A stretch of 53,917 nucleotides of DNA from a candidate division FCPU426 bacterium (GCA_003159495.1 PLPI01000083.1:1-53917); one strand, 5' to 3'. Counted from the first letter of the stretch, positions 7,156-16,856 are shown. Notes: generated by a model not told the origin, from the sequence alone. Numbers and translations: made by a program.

Positions 7156-10100
7156 CTATTGTATTATGCTTCCAATGGCCTCGGCCGCCCCTTTACGCCC
7201 CGAAACCGATATTTCCATTTTATTCCCGGCTGTTTTCACCGTCTTTTTATTCGCCTCGGCAAACTTTTTCGCATCTTCGACGGGCTTTTCGCTCCAGTAA
7301 ATAACTATCATATTTTCAGCCGCCCTTATCTCATAGGCCTTGAATTTCCTCCCTAGCGCCTTTAGCGCCGCAACAAAAAGGATATTTTTTACCTCCTGTG
7401 GAACCTCACCCCAGGCGTCCTTCATATAATCCCCGATTTCCTTTATCTCATCCATGGTACGGGCGGCAAAAAGCCTGCGGTAAACGCGCAGTTTTTCACC
7501 GGAATCCCATATATAACTTTCCGGTATAAAGGCCTTGAAGTCCACCTTTATTTTTGTGTCTATCTCCTCGTCATAATCGGCGTTTGAGAGCCTCGCTACA
7601 GCCTCCTCGAGCATTTTACAGTAAAGCTCGAACCCTATTTTTTCCATGTTGCCGTGCTGTTTGGTCCCGAGCAGGTTGCCCGCGCCGCGCAGTTCCATAT
7701 CTTTCATGGCAATTTTAAACCCGGCGCCCGGGTCAACATAACTTTCGATGGTCCTGAGCCTTTCCTTTGCTATTCCGGAGAGGTATTTTACATCCTTCAC
7801 AAGCAGGTATGCGTAAGCCTGCCTGTCGCGCCTGCCCACCCTGCCGCGCAGCTGGTAAAGCTGTGATAGGCCGAACCTGTCGGCGGAACTCACTATTATG
7901 GTATTTACGTCCGGCAGGTCAAGCCCGGATTCTATTATGGTTGTGCTGATTAACACATCATACTTTCTTTTCAGCAGGTCCACCATTATTTTTTCAAGCT
8001 GCATTTTATCCATCCTTCCATGGGCCGCGCGGAAACGCACTCCGGGAAGGCTCTGCTCAAGTTTTTCCTTGACGCTGAAGATGGTCTTGATATTGTTATG
8101 GACGTAAAAAACCTGCCCCTTGCGCAGAACTTCCCTCAAAATTATTTCCTTTATGATTGCCGGCCGCTCCTCGGCTATATAGGTTTCTATTGCCCTTTTG
8201 CCCGGAGGCGGGGTGGTAATTGTCGAAATATTCCTAATCCCTGACATGGCAAAATATAGTGTCCTTGGTATCGGCGTGGCTGTAAGAGTTAGAACATCCG
8301 CCTTCGGGTACTTGTCGCGCAGGTGTTCCTTGTTTTTTACCCCGAAGTGCTGTTCTTCGTCGATTATAATGAGACCCATATCGCGGAACTCGACAAGCCC
8401 GCCCAGAACGGAACTTGTTCCTATCAGGATATCCACGGCGCCGGATTTTATCTCCTTTAGTATCCCGGTTTTTTCCTTCTGCGGCACGAGCCTGGAGAGC
8501 ATCTTAATATTAAATGGATAATCCGCCATGCGTTCCTTAAAGGTGAAATAATGCTGCTGCGCCAGAAGTGTTGTGGCGGTAAGCACCAGCACCTGCCTGC
8601 CGGAATTTACAGCCTTGAATGCCGCCCTCATGGCCACTTCAGTTTTTCCGAACCCGGCGTCGCCGCAGACAAGGCGATCCATCGGCTTTTCCTTCATCAT
8701 ATCCGCCTTGACGTCCCTGATAGCCGTTTCCTGGTCCTGAGTTTCGTCGTATATGAAGGCGTCTTCAAACTCCTTCTGCGCCGCATCGTCCCCGGGATAC
8801 CTAATGCCGCCAGCCACCTCGCGCCTGGCATATATACGCAGCAGTTCTTCCGCCATCAGGTGGAGCTGTTTTTGTATCTCTTCCTTTGTTTTTCGCCAGC
8901 CGCCGCTCCCCAGCCTTGAAAGCTGCGGGGATGTTTCGGAACCCACATATTTGTCTATCATCCCTATTTTATATACAGGTATATAAAGCTTGTCGTCGCC
9001 GTCGTAACGCAGATATATAAAATCGGAATTTTCGTCGTCTATGTTCATGGTTTTTATCCCCTCAAAAACGCCGATGCCGTGTTCCCTGTGTACGACAAAA
9101 TCCTTTTCCTTGAGTTCCATATAATGTTTTACGGGCTTTAAGTTTTTGTCCTTCCTGCGCGCGGCGTATTTCCCCCTGTACCGGGAAAATATTTCCCTGT
9201 TGGAAATAAAGCAGGCCTTCGCGTCAGGCAGGGCGCAGCCCGAGTAAAAATTTGCGCTTAAAAAATCGGTATTTTTTAAAAGGTTCACTCCGTTGTTTTT
9301 ATCATATTCTTCAAAAAGCTCCATCAGGTGCATTGTTTCGCCGTCGTTGTCCGATATTATCCACGTAAAATAGCCGCCGTCGGAAAGCGTCCTCATATAA
9401 TCAAAGAAAACTTTTATATCCCTGTTAAACGCCGGGTTCAGGCGCAGTTTGAAGCTGACGCCGTGCGTCGATTTCATCACGGAAAATGTCTTCAGTTTCC
9501 GGAAAGGGGCCATCTTCCTGAAGGCCGCGGGAAGGGTAAAAAGGTTTTCCTTTATATCGCCGCTGCCGATATATTTTTCCACCTTTTTAATTTTGTCTAT
9601 TATTTCTCCTTTTATGGCGTCGACATCATCGGTTATTATCAGCGTATTTTTGGAGTCAAAATAATCCAGGATGGAGGATGTCTCGCTTTTATCCTTGCTC
9701 CCCGGGTTAAAAAGCAGCAGCTCCGCGGAGGTAATATGGCTGGTGGTTGAATACGTATCCGTGGAAAAAAATCTGAGCGATTCTATCGTGTCGCCGGATA
9801 GCTCTATGCGCACCGGATAATCGTAGTCGGGGGAGAAAATGTCTATTATCGACCCCCTGACGGAATACTCAAAAACATTCTCGACCTTCAGCACCCTTTC
9901 ATATTTATTGCCGGAAAGCATTTCGGATATTTTTTCCGGCACCAGCCTGTCGCCGGTTTTCAGGCTCACGCGGAATTTTTTTATCTCCGCGGCCGCCGGT
10001 ATCTTTTCCACCACGGCGTTAATGTCGGTAATCAAAATTTTTCTCTGCTTTTTAAATATTATCTCGTAAACCTTCGCCCGTGATTTCGAAATTTCCCTGG

Positions 10101-10395
10101 AAGCCTGTATGTTGCGGTATATCAGCGAATCGTCTTCGGGATAAAATAGTATGTCCGCGCCGGTCTTGAAGTAATCCCTCAGGCTGGATATCTCCGAATA
10201 AAGCCCGAAAAGCTGCTCGGAAGATGTTATTATTATTATGTCTTTATCCGTTTCGGATATTATTTTTGAATACAGGATCCCCTTGAAAGAATCGCCGACG
10301 CTTTCCGCGAATATGTTCCTCTCCCCTGATTTGATTAGGGACAACAGCCTCTGTATCTCCGGTGATTCCGAGAGCCTTTCTTTCATAGTAATCAT
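7156..10395 (-). CDS. mfd: Transcription-repair coupling factor Mfd
   Basis: 1079 residues. It displaces RNA polymerase stalled at DNA damage and recruits UvrA. In order: a UvrB-homologous N-terminal module (about 1-380), the RNA-polymerase interaction domain with HREHGIGVFEGI (about 450), and a superfamily 2 translocase with Walker A GDAGFGKTEVAMR (about 572-584), DEEQHFG as motif II (about 678) and QLYQLRGRVGRR as motif VI. The TRCF C-terminal domain follows (TKIKVDFKAFIPESYI). Length is near the usual 1100-1150. The start ATG has AAGGGA five bases upstream; another in-frame ATG lies three codons later. Confidence 0.97.
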   Translation of the reverse strand: MITMKERLSESPEIQRLLSLIKSGERNIFAESVGDSFKGILYSKIISETDKDIIIITSSEQLFGLYSEISSLRDYFKTGADILFYPEDDSLIYRNIQASREISKSRAKVYEIIFKKQRKILITDINAVVEKIPAAAEIKKFRVSLKTGDRLVPEKISEMLSGNKYERVLKVENVFEYSVRGSIIDIFSPDYDYPVRIELSGDTIESLRFFSTDTYSTTSHITSAELLLFNPGSKDKSETSSILDYFDSKNTLIITDDVDAIKGEIIDKIKKVEKYIGSGDIKENLFTLPAAFRKMAPFRKLKTFSVMKSTHGVSFKLRLNPAFNRDIKVFFDYMRTLSDGGYFTWIISDNDGETMHLMELFEEYDKNNGVNLLKNTDFLSANFYSGCALPDAKACFISNREIFSRYRGKYAARRKDKNLKPVKHYMELKEKDFVVHREHGIGVFEGIKTMNIDDENSDFIYLRYDGDDKLYIPVYKIGMIDKYVGSETSPQLSRLGSGGWRKTKEEIQKQLHLMAEELLRIYARREVAGGIRYPGDDAAQKEFEDAFIYDETQDQETAIRDVKADMMKEKPMDRLVCGDAGFGKTEVAMRAAFKAVNSGRQVLVLTATTLLAQQHYFTFKERMADYPFNIKMLSRLVPQKEKTGILKEIKSGAVDILIGTSSVLGGLVEFRDMGLIIIDEEQHFGVKNKEHLRDKYPKADVLTLTATPIPRTLYFAMSGIRNISTITTPPPGKRAIETYIAEERPAIIKEIILREVLRKGQVFYVHNNIKTIFSVKEKLEQSLPGVRFRAAHGRMDKMQLEKIMVDLLKRKYDVLISTTIIESGLDLPDVNTIIVSSADRFGLSQLYQLRGRVGRRDRQAYAYLLVKDVKYLSGIAKERLRTIESYVDPGAGFKIAMKDMELRGAGNLLGTKQHGNMEKIGFELYCKMLEEAVARLSNADYDEEIDTKIKVDFKAFIPESYIWDSGEKLRVYRRLFAARTMDEIKEIGDYMKDAWGEVPQEVKNILFVAALKALGRKFKAYEIRAAENMIVIYWSEKPVEDAKKFAEANKKTVKTAGNKMEISVSGRKGAAEAIGSIIQ

Positions 10396-10410
10396 TGTCT
10401 TTCCCTTCGG

Positions 10411-10520
10411 AAAATTTAGAATTCAAAACCAAAAATTACAGCTTTTAAATTTTTAAATCAAGGAAATTTCCTGGCTTTTACTTTTGAGGTTGTAATTTTT
10501 GGTTTTAAATTTTAAATTTT
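10411..10520. repeat. 30-bp near-perfect inverted repeat, AT-rich
   Basis: The arms 10411-10440 and 10491-10520 pair over 30 bases with two mismatches; the inner 16 bases (AAAACCAAAAATTACA) are perfect. The 50-base spacer contains its own small palindrome (GGAAATTTCC). It occupies nearly the whole gap between pgpA and mfd and differs in sequence from the repeat at 7041-7134. Confidence 0.8.
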
Positions 10521-10526
10521 TACTTT

Positions 10527-10982
10527 CTAAATGGCCTTAAAATAGATCAGTATCCACATCAACGCGAGCCCCTGGAAACCCGATATTGCGTCATCGGCCA
10601 TTATTCCGTTTCCGCCTCGCAGCGCCTGTGACTGGTATGCCGGAAAGGGTTTTATGATGTCAAGTATCCTGGCCACAAAAAAACCCACGATGAGCCTTTT
10701 CCATGTGAAGGGTATCATGAACATGGTTATCAGGAACCCCACAACCTCGTCTATGACAACCTGCGACGGGTCCTCATCCTTGAAAATAACCGCGGCGTAG
10801 TTTGACGCCCAGACGCCCAGAAAATAGAGAGCTATTGTTATGGACGCGTAGAGCCACGGGTTCATCGCCTTAAAAAAGAGGAAATAAAAAGGGACAAAGG
10901 CGGCCGTGGCGACGGTGCCGGATCCTTTCGGGAAATACCCTGTATAAAAAAAAGTGGTGAATATTATTATAATTTTTCTCAT
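10527..10982 (-). CDS. pgpA: Phosphatidylglycerophosphatase A
   Basis: 151 residues with three to four membrane segments. The PgpA signature is present: FKDEDPSQVVIDEVVGFLI (about residues 68-86) and FFVARILDIIKPFPA (about 102-116). The enzyme dephosphorylates phosphatidylglycerol phosphate to phosphatidylglycerol. It lies three bases downstream of pgsA, which makes its substrate, so the two steps are encoded side by side. Confidence 0.92.
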   Translation of the reverse strand: MRKIIIIFTTFFYTGYFPKGSGTVATAAFVPFYFLFFKAMNPWLYASITIALYFLGVWASNYAAVIFKDEDPSQVVIDEVVGFLITMFMIPFTWKRLIVGFFVARILDIIKPFPAYQSQALRGGNGIMADDAISGFQGLALMWILIYFKAI

Positions 10983-10985
10983 TTG

Positions 10986-11636
10986 TTATATCCCGTCGTC
11001 GAACATGCGTTTGTTCTTGAAAAAATAATCAAGTCCGGAGATGAGCGATACCGTCGCGGCCAGAAACATCAGCCAGTACGGCGCGTAATATACGACCTGG
11101 ACGAGAATGTCCCCGGCATTTCCGAGCCTCATGAGAATCTCCTCCCATGTCTGCCTTTCGTTAAAATACTCGATTGTGTCCTGCACCACTTTCAGGAACA
11201 AAACAGTTGTGATGGCCGTCATTTCAATCACGGTTTTTGCCTTTCCCCAGTTTGAGGCCATGATTATTTTGCCACCCTGCGCCGCCATGATCCTTATGCC
11301 GTTAATCAAAAATTCCCTGCTGATTATTATTACCACCATCCATGCCGGCACAAGGTTCATCTGCACAAAACAGAGCAGTGTGGATATCACAAGAATCTTG
11401 TCCGCCAGCGGATCCATGACCTTGCCGAAATCGCTGACTATGTTGTATTTTCTGGCAAGAAAACCGTCGAGCCAGTCCGATATGGCAGCTACGATGAACA
11501 AAAAAAGTGCGACATAATTAAAGACGATATTGGCGGCCAGAATAGACGGAATAAATACTACTATAATCATCATACGAAATATGGTGATCCTGTTCGGCAG
11601 TTTCCTCAGTGACTCGCTGATTTTCTTTTTTTCCAT
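10986..11636 (-). CDS. pgsA: CDP-diacylglycerol--glycerol-3-phosphate 3-phosphatidyltransferase
   Basis: 216 residues, multi-pass inner-membrane protein. The CDP-alcohol phosphotransferase motif D-G-x2-A-R-x8-G-x3-D-x3-D is complete in DWLDGFLARKYNIVSDFGKV followed by MDPLADK (about residues 57-83). The neighbouring pgpA supports PgsA rather than another CDP-alcohol transferase. Its ATG follows the rimO stop codon directly with no spacer, indicating translational coupling. Confidence 0.93.
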   Translation of the reverse strand: MEKKKISESLRKLPNRITIFRMMIIVVFIPSILAANIVFNYVALFLFIVAAISDWLDGFLARKYNIVSDFGKVMDPLADKILVISTLLCFVQMNLVPAWMVVIIISREFLINGIRIMAAQGGKIIMASNWGKAKTVIEMTAITTVLFLKVVQDTIEYFNERQTWEEILMRLGNAGDILVQVVYYAPYWLMFLAATVSLISGLDYFFKNKRMFDDGI

Positions 11637-12923
11637 TTAAACCGCACCTTCAAGGTCAAATTTTGAGTATTTGGTTATTTTACAATCGTAAAACTTTCCG
11701 GTTTTAAGGGATTTTTTGGACTTTATTACAACATAACCGTCAATATCCGGAGCATTTTCCTGCGTCCTGGCAATGTAAATCCCATTTGCCCTGCGCCCTA
11801 TAACAAGCGCTTTTTTCATTTTACCCTTTTCCCTGCTGTTATTATAATAGCAAACCTCTGCCGAGGCAAGGGCTAATATTTTTTGCCGCTCAAGCGCGGT
11901 TTTTTCCTTCACTTTTTTTTCCAGGGTAAAAGCGTGCGTGCCCGGCTCGTCGGAATAGGCAAAGATGCCCGCTTTGTCAACATATCCGGCGGCAATAAAT
12001 TTTTTAAGTGCCAAAAAATCCGCGGCAGTCTCGCCGGGATAGCCTGTAATAAACGAGGAACGCAGGCAGAGCCCGTCAATGGACCGGCGCGCGTCCCTGA
12101 TTATGCCGGTAATCCTGTCAATTCCGTGGCCGCGCCTCATCGAGGAGAGTATCTTATCAGATACATGCTGGAAAGGGATGTCGAGGTAACGGCATATCCT
12201 TTCATCCTTTTTCATTTCCCCGATGACGCCGTCAATTACGGCAGCGTCGGGATAAAGGTAAAGGAGTCTTATCCAGAAATATTTCCGCGTTGATGCGCAT
12301 ATTTTTTTAAGAAGTTCCGGCAAAACCGGTTTTTTGTAATTATCCCTTCCGTAATAGGCCAGATCCTGGCTTATCAGGTTTATCTCTTTTACCCCTGAAT
12401 CCACCAGGTTGTTTATCTCGCTTACTATATCCTGTATCTTACGCGACCTGTACTTTCCCTTTATCGACGGAATTGTGCAGAAAGAACACCTGTGGCCGCA
12501 GCCTTCGGAAATTTTTACATACGCGGATACGCCGTTTAAAAGGGCCGTATGCTCGCCCGAGGAATATATGCATGGTTTTGAGGAAGTATATACTCCGCCT
12601 ATGTCGACGGCTCTCCTGATATTTGCGATGTCATTGACCCCCAGCCATGCGTGGACGCCAGGATATTTTTTTCTGAGATTGGCTATATCTTTTGTGACAA
12701 AACATCCCGCCGCTATAACCTTCGGCCCGTTTAAGGAAAGCATTTCTCCGATGGCGCCGTCAGCCTCGTCACGGGATGCCTGTAAAAAACCGCATGTATT
12801 TATAATTACATAATCGGCTTTTTCAGGATTGTTTGTCAGGTGAAAATCCTTCAGGTAGGAAAGCATAACTTCGGTATCGACAGTATTTTTCGGGCATCCG
12901 AGCGAAATAACGCCGAGCCTCAT
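11637..12923 (-). CDS. rimO: Ribosomal protein S12 methylthiotransferase RimO
   Basis: 428 residues. The N-terminal UPF0004 domain starts MRLGVISLGCPKNTVDTE, the RimO-specific form. The radical-SAM motif is CGHRCSFCTIP (about residues 141-151), and a TRAM domain closes the protein. RimO/MtaB-type enzymes carry two 4Fe-4S clusters and methylthiolate an Asp of ribosomal protein S12. It is the first gene of the rimO-pgsA-pgpA run. Confidence 0.96.
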   Translation of the reverse strand: MRLGVISLGCPKNTVDTEVMLSYLKDFHLTNNPEKADYVIINTCGFLQASRDEADGAIGEMLSLNGPKVIAAGCFVTKDIANLRKKYPGVHAWLGVNDIANIRRAVDIGGVYTSSKPCIYSSGEHTALLNGVSAYVKISEGCGHRCSFCTIPSIKGKYRSRKIQDIVSEINNLVDSGVKEINLISQDLAYYGRDNYKKPVLPELLKKICASTRKYFWIRLLYLYPDAAVIDGVIGEMKKDERICRYLDIPFQHVSDKILSSMRRGHGIDRITGIIRDARRSIDGLCLRSSFITGYPGETAADFLALKKFIAAGYVDKAGIFAYSDEPGTHAFTLEKKVKEKTALERQKILALASAEVCYYNNSREKGKMKKALVIGRRANGIYIARTQENAPDIDGYVVIKSKKSLKTGKFYDCKITKYSKFDLEGAV

Positions 12924-12970
12924 TTCCTGTTTTCCCCGGCGTTAATACCCGCGAATGGCATCATCAGGGC

Positions 12971-13471
12971 CTATCTGTAATTCGTGAACTGCGTATCTAT
13001 GCCGAAATCATGGCCTTTTACCGCCTGCATCACGGCCTGCAGGTCGTCTTTTTTCGGGGCCGTAACCCTGATTACGTCCTTCTGTATGGAAGCCTGTATC
13101 TTTTTCAGGTTCTGTTCCTTTATGAATTTCACTATTTCCTTTGCCTTTTCCTGGGGAATGCCTTCCTGTATCTTGATTTTCATGACCATCTTGTTCATGC
13201 CGGATTGAACTGCCGGTTCGCTTGCGAGGGCCTTGAGCGGCACCCCCCTTTTTATCATCTTGCCCCTCAATACTTCCTCTGAGGCCTTTATTTTGTAGTC
13301 GTCGGTTGTGGTTATTACTATTTCATGATCTTCCTGTTTTAACTCTATGTTGGTATTTGTGTCCCTGAAATCATACCTTGTGGTTATCTCCCTCATGGCC
13401 TGGTCAATTGCATTGACCACTTCCTGCATTTCTATTTTTGAAACTATATCGAACGAGCTCTCTGACGCCAT
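12971..13471 (-). CDS. yajQ: YajQ family nucleotide-binding protein (UPF0234)
   Basis: 166 residues, the full family length. The ends are diagnostic: ESSFDIVSKIEMQEVVNAID at the start and GHDFGIDTQFTNYR at the end. Two ferredoxin-like halves are visible. Some YajQ proteins bind cyclic di-GMP and act as transcription co-regulators; whether this one does cannot be told. The start ATG has a perfect AAGGAGG six bases upstream. Confidence 0.95.
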   Translation of the reverse strand: MASESSFDIVSKIEMQEVVNAIDQAMREITTRYDFRDTNTNIELKQEDHEIVITTTDDYKIKASEEVLRGKMIKRGVPLKALASEPAVQSGMNKMVMKIKIQEGIPQEKAKEIVKFIKEQNLKKIQASIQKDVIRVTAPKKDDLQAVMQAVKGHDFGIDTQFTNYR

Positions 13472-13503
13472 ATCAAACCTCCTTTATACGATATTTTTAT
13501 TTA

Positions 13504-14400
13504 TCAGGGTTTTGCCGAAACGGTGGATGCCGTCGGCGCCTCAACAGCCGGTTTTGGTGCGCTTGCCGTCGGTGCAGGAACCTGTGTGGGTGTGTCCTCT
13601 ACCCTGCTATGGTTTCCCCTTTTAAATCCCTCTGATTTGTCGATGTACCAGTTCTTTCCAGCCTCAAATATCAGGCCGTTTATGACCTCGCCTGCTTCGC
13701 CTATTGCGCCTATTGAATCGCCGTTGACAGTAAATTCAACGCCGCCCGCGTTGCCGACAAGAAAAACTATCCTGTTAATGTCCTTGTAATTTTTATCTTC
13801 CCCTTTTTTCAGCAAAAAGTCATCTTCGGGGCTCCCCTCATAACGAGCCTTCATCCATACATCTTCCTTGGCGTGGATTGTTATGTTAAGGGTTGCAGGC
13901 GCCGTAACAGTCGCGGTGTAAATATTGGCCGCCGCCGCCTGCGCCGCGGGTTTGCTTTTTCCCGCGAAAACAAATACCAGGATGGCCGCGATAATCACAA
14001 CCGCGATTCCCGCGCCTATCATTATTATATTTTTACTGCTCATTATGGTCAGGTCTATCCCCTTGACGGATTCAAGTTCCCTGGGTTCGGTTTCCTTTAT
14101 TATATCGCCCACGACAATTCGCTCTTTCGGCTTTATCCTGTCCTTTTTTTCCGCCTCCACGACCTCGGGAGAATAATCGAACATCTCCATCATTTCCGCC
14201 GTGTCAAGCTTCAGGAACCTTGAATATGTTTTCAGGAAAAGCTTCATATAAATGGGCTTTTCAAAGTGCGCCATATTTTCGTCCTCTAAAGCCTTGATGT
14301 ATGAAGGATCCATCTTGAGTATCTTGTGAAGTTCGGCGTATGAAAACCCTTTTTCTTCCCTTGCCCTTTTTAATATTTCCCCGTATCCTTTTATAGCCAT
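13504..14400 (-). CDS. rodZ: RodZ-like protein: HTH, membrane anchor, DUF4115 domain
   Basis: 298 residues. Residues 7-65 form a Cro/CI-type helix-turn-helix (GEILKRAREEKGFSYAELHK). One membrane segment lies at about 129-150 (IIMIGAGIAVVIIAAILVFVF) and an external DUF4115 beta-domain at about 170-265 (VTAPATLNITIHAKEDVWMK). The tail is Ala/Pro/Thr-rich. This order matches RodZ, which links MreB to the rod-shape machinery; mreB is not in the window. A strong AAGGAG RBS precedes the ATG. Confidence 0.82.
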   Translation of the reverse strand: MAIKGYGEILKRAREEKGFSYAELHKILKMDPSYIKALEDENMAHFEKPIYMKLFLKTYSRFLKLDTAEMMEMFDYSPEVVEAEKKDRIKPKERIVVGDIIKETEPRELESVKGIDLTIMSSKNIIMIGAGIAVVIIAAILVFVFAGKSKPAAQAAAANIYTATVTAPATLNITIHAKEDVWMKARYEGSPEDDFLLKKGEDKNYKDINRIVFLVGNAGGVEFTVNGDSIGAIGEAGEVINGLIFEAGKNWYIDKSEGFKRGNHSRVEDTPTQVPAPTASAPKPAVEAPTASTVSAKP

Positions 14401-14424
14401 AAATCTCCTTTTTCTCTTATCCGC

Positions 14425-15369
14425 TTATTTCGCGGAGTCTTTTTGCATTGAGCCCGTAAGGCTTGCCGCGTCGATCTCCTCGGTGCCTTCAGGCGCCTTA
14501 AAACTAAAATTTTTGGACGAAAGCGACGGTTCCTTTGCGGCCTGCGCTTTTGTATAATTTACGGTATCCTCAAAGGTGACTTCCATCAGCGCCCCGTCGT
14601 ATTTCATGGAAAGATAAACCGGTTCCATGCTCTTTTTGTCTATCTTTGCCGTTACCTCTTCGTAATTAAGCCCGCTGTCCTTTAACGGAAACATGTCAAG
14701 TGAATATGTATTATCATCCGACGTAAGCGTGGTTTTGGAATTTTTTACATAACGCGCGATTGAGTTCCCCATATCCGTAAAAACTTTCGCGTTCATATCC
14801 GCGCCTTCCATGGACTGTTTCATTACCTGCTTTAATTCCGGGGTATATATCCATATTGTCTTCCCGTCGGAAACCATAATCTGTTCTGTCGGCTCGGTAT
14901 AATGGACGCGGAATTTGTCCTTTTTTTCAATTATTGCCGCGCCCTTTGCCACCTGGGGAGCCTGCGCCGCGCCGGATGCCTGGGCCTGTGTATATGTCGT
15001 CTTTAATGTTATATTTGTTTTCGTGGCATAAAAGTTTTTATCAGCCGCTTTGATATCGTCCACAAGCTTTGTTAATGCGTCCGGCGTCGGAATCGGTCCG
15101 GCGTTTGCGGTTTCCACAGTTTTTACTTTTTTAACCGGAGCCTTATGGGTTACGGCTGTTTTAGTTTCATGATTTGAGGCCTGCTTACTGACGGCTTCAG
15201 TGGCCGCGACGGTTGTTACCGCCTGAGGAACCGCGTATGATGTCACAGGTGAAACCGCGGCCTCATCTGTTTTTGCCGTATTTGTCGTCTTGCCAAGTAC
15301 GCACGAACATGAAAAAACCACAAATATAAGCATTGTTATCGAAAAAGTAAGCTTTATAGCGTGTTTCAT
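14425..15369 (-). CDS. lolA: LolA-like outer-membrane lipoprotein carrier
   Basis: 314 residues. The hydrophobic N-terminus ends VVFSCSCVLG, so either signal peptidase I or II could act; a lipoprotein form is possible. A Thr/Ala/Lys-rich linker of about 75 residues follows, then the LolA/LolB fold (VDDIKAADKNFYATKTNITL, KGAAIIEKKDKFRVHYTEP, ISDGKTIWIYTPELKQV-like segment VSDGKTIWIYTPELKQV). LolA carries lipoproteins across the periplasm, which fits the many lipoproteins encoded just upstream. The ATG at 15369 has GGAGG four bases before it; an earlier in-frame TTG would leave that RBS inside the gene. Confidence 0.8.
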   Translation of the reverse strand: MKHAIKLTFSITMLIFVVFSCSCVLGKTTNTAKTDEAAVSPVTSYAVPQAVTTVAATEAVSKQASNHETKTAVTHKAPVKKVKTVETANAGPIPTPDALTKLVDDIKAADKNFYATKTNITLKTTYTQAQASGAAQAPQVAKGAAIIEKKDKFRVHYTEPTEQIMVSDGKTIWIYTPELKQVMKQSMEGADMNAKVFTDMGNSIARYVKNSKTTLTSDDNTYSLDMFPLKDSGLNYEEVTAKIDKKSMEPVYLSMKYDGALMEVTFEDTVNYTKAQAAKEPSLSSKNFSFKAPEGTEEIDAASLTGSMQKDSAK

Positions 15370-15426
15370 TTTCCCTCCGGACAATCGCCTTTCATTATTA
15401 TATAGCCATTCATAAACATGGACTCT

Positions 15427-15455
15427 ATTTTAATGAGAATTCGGGGTAAATGCAA
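15427..15455 (-). promoter_or_regulatory. Probable sigma70 promoter of the lolA-rodZ run
   Basis: Minus strand TTGCAT, 17 bases, TAAAAT, about 55 bases upstream of the LolA-like start. It separates this transcription unit from the VirB-like cluster ending at 15513. Confidence 0.5.
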
Positions 15456-15468
15456 GGGAAAAAATAAA

Positions 15469-15492
15469 GGAATGCCCTGCGGAATGCCCTGC
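15469..15492. repeat. Short tandem repeat, 2 x 12 bp
   Basis: GGAATGCCCTGC occurs twice in direct succession in the gap after the GGDEF gene. No function is evident. Confidence 0.7.
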
Positions 15493-15512
15493 AATGAACT
15501 TTTTAATACTGT

Positions 15513-16856
15513 TTATTTGTTTTCGGCAGGCAGTGACGTCGTCCAGCCGTCGCCGTCTTTTACAATCTGATTTCTGCCGTGGTTCTTTGCGTAGTAAAGC
15601 CTTTTGTCTGCCAACTGGTGGGCTTCAGTAAAGTCTTTAACTTCTGCCGGATATTCCGCAAGTCCGCCGCTGCATGTTACAATCCTAACCGGCTTTCCCT
15701 GGCTTTGTTGAACCTTTATATGTAATGTACTTTGTATATAGAGCCTAAATTTTTCTGTCTTTTTGAACGCGGCCGCTTTATCGCCAAAATATAGGGCAAC
15801 AAATTCTTCCCCGCCGTATCTGCACCACGTTTCAACCTGTTTTTTGCCGTCCGGTAAATCCTGTTTGAAAAAATCCTTGCCTATCTTTGAAAATTCAATT
15901 AAAGCAGCATCGCCCATTTTGTGACCGTACTCGTCATTAATAGTTTTGAATTTATCAATATCAAAAAAACAAAATACAAACCCGGCGCTTTGAGTAGTGG
16001 TGTCTGGAGTAAAATAGCTTAAAAGTCTCTCATCAAAAAATGCGCGGTTATTTGACCCGGTTAATGTGTCCGTATAACGTTTACGCTGTTCTGTGTCCAC
16101 CCTGCGCTCTGCGTGTTCTTTTTCAAGCTCCAGGTTCATCAAATGTGCGTAGGCAGGGTCGTAACTTTTGCGGAAAAGGGACTGTAAAAAACTTTTTGGC
16201 TTATACAATTTGCCTATACTCTTTTCGGTCTTTTCAACTGCAAAATTATACAGATTTATAATATTCTGGTCGTTATACCCCATTTCAATGAGCCGGCCGG
16301 CTGTAACAACCACGTTTTTATGGTCCCCAATCCTGTAATAACAGCCTGTCAGCTTAATAAGTATCCTATGAACGCCTGTTACACGCTCCACAATTTTTAA
16401 ATAATAATTTTTGGCTTTTTCAAATTCGTTTTTCTTGCGCAGGGCGTCGGCAAGAAGCTCTGTGCAGGTTAATTCCTGTGAATCATTCAAGTCCTTTGTC
16501 AAAATATACGTGCATGCATCAATGACAGCCGGATAATTGCCTATGAGGAAATGGCCCAGGGCAAGGTCAAGCTGTAAGTCTATATTGTCCGGTTCAATTT
16601 CAATCATTTTTTCACAAATAGCGGTCAGATTTTCGCCATTCTGTGTGCGTTTAAATATCTCGATTGCCAGTTGTGCAAGCTTCATATTCAACGGGTCGAT
16701 CTCGCCGGCATGGCGGATCTCTTTGAAGGCTTCCCTGTAATTTTGCGCTGAAAAATAAGCCTGCGCGTTGGCATAATAGCGCAAAAAGAGATCCCGGCGT
16801 TGTTTTAATTCAACTTCTGTAAATTCAGTCCGGCCTAATGATTTGATTTCTTCCAT
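15513..16856 (-). CDS. TPR-GGDEF diguanylate cyclase, last gene of the VirB-like cluster
   Basis: 447 residues. The first about 225 are tetratricopeptide-like helices (YYANAQAYFSAQNYREAFKE). A GGDEF domain occupies about 255-430: FFDIDKFKTINDEYGHKMGD binds metal and substrate, and RYGGEEF (about 345-351) is an active signature. The inhibitory I-site (RxxD) appears as KxxE, so product inhibition may be altered. It should synthesise cyclic di-GMP in the cytoplasm; no membrane segment is present. It starts three bases after the VirB8-like gene, so it is very probably co-transcribed with the secretion-like cluster. Cyclic di-GMP commonly controls surface attachment and secretion. Confidence 0.9.
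   Translation of the reverse strand: MEEIKSLGRTEFTEVELKQRRDLFLRYYANAQAYFSAQNYREAFKEIRHAGEIDPLNMKLAQLAIEIFKRTQNGENLTAICEKMIEIEPDNIDLQLDLALGHFLIGNYPAVIDACTYILTKDLNDSQELTCTELLADALRKKNEFEKAKNYYLKIVERVTGVHRILIKLTGCYYRIGDHKNVVVTAGRLIEMGYNDQNIINLYNFAVEKTEKSIGKLYKPKSFLQSLFRKSYDPAYAHLMNLELEKEHAERRVDTEQRKRYTDTLTGSNNRAFFDERLLSYFTPDTTTQSAGFVFCFFDIDKFKTINDEYGHKMGDAALIEFSKIGKDFFKQDLPDGKKQVETWCRYGGEEFVALYFGDKAAAFKKTEKFRLYIQSTLHIKVQQSQGKPVRIVTCSGGLAEYPAEVKDFTEAHQLADKRLYYAKNHGRNQIVKDGDGWTTSLPAENK

Noticed and set aside
9328-9750. 140-codon plus-strand frame opposite mfd
   Set aside because: Antisense shadow of a strongly conserved gene; no export signal, domain or RBS.
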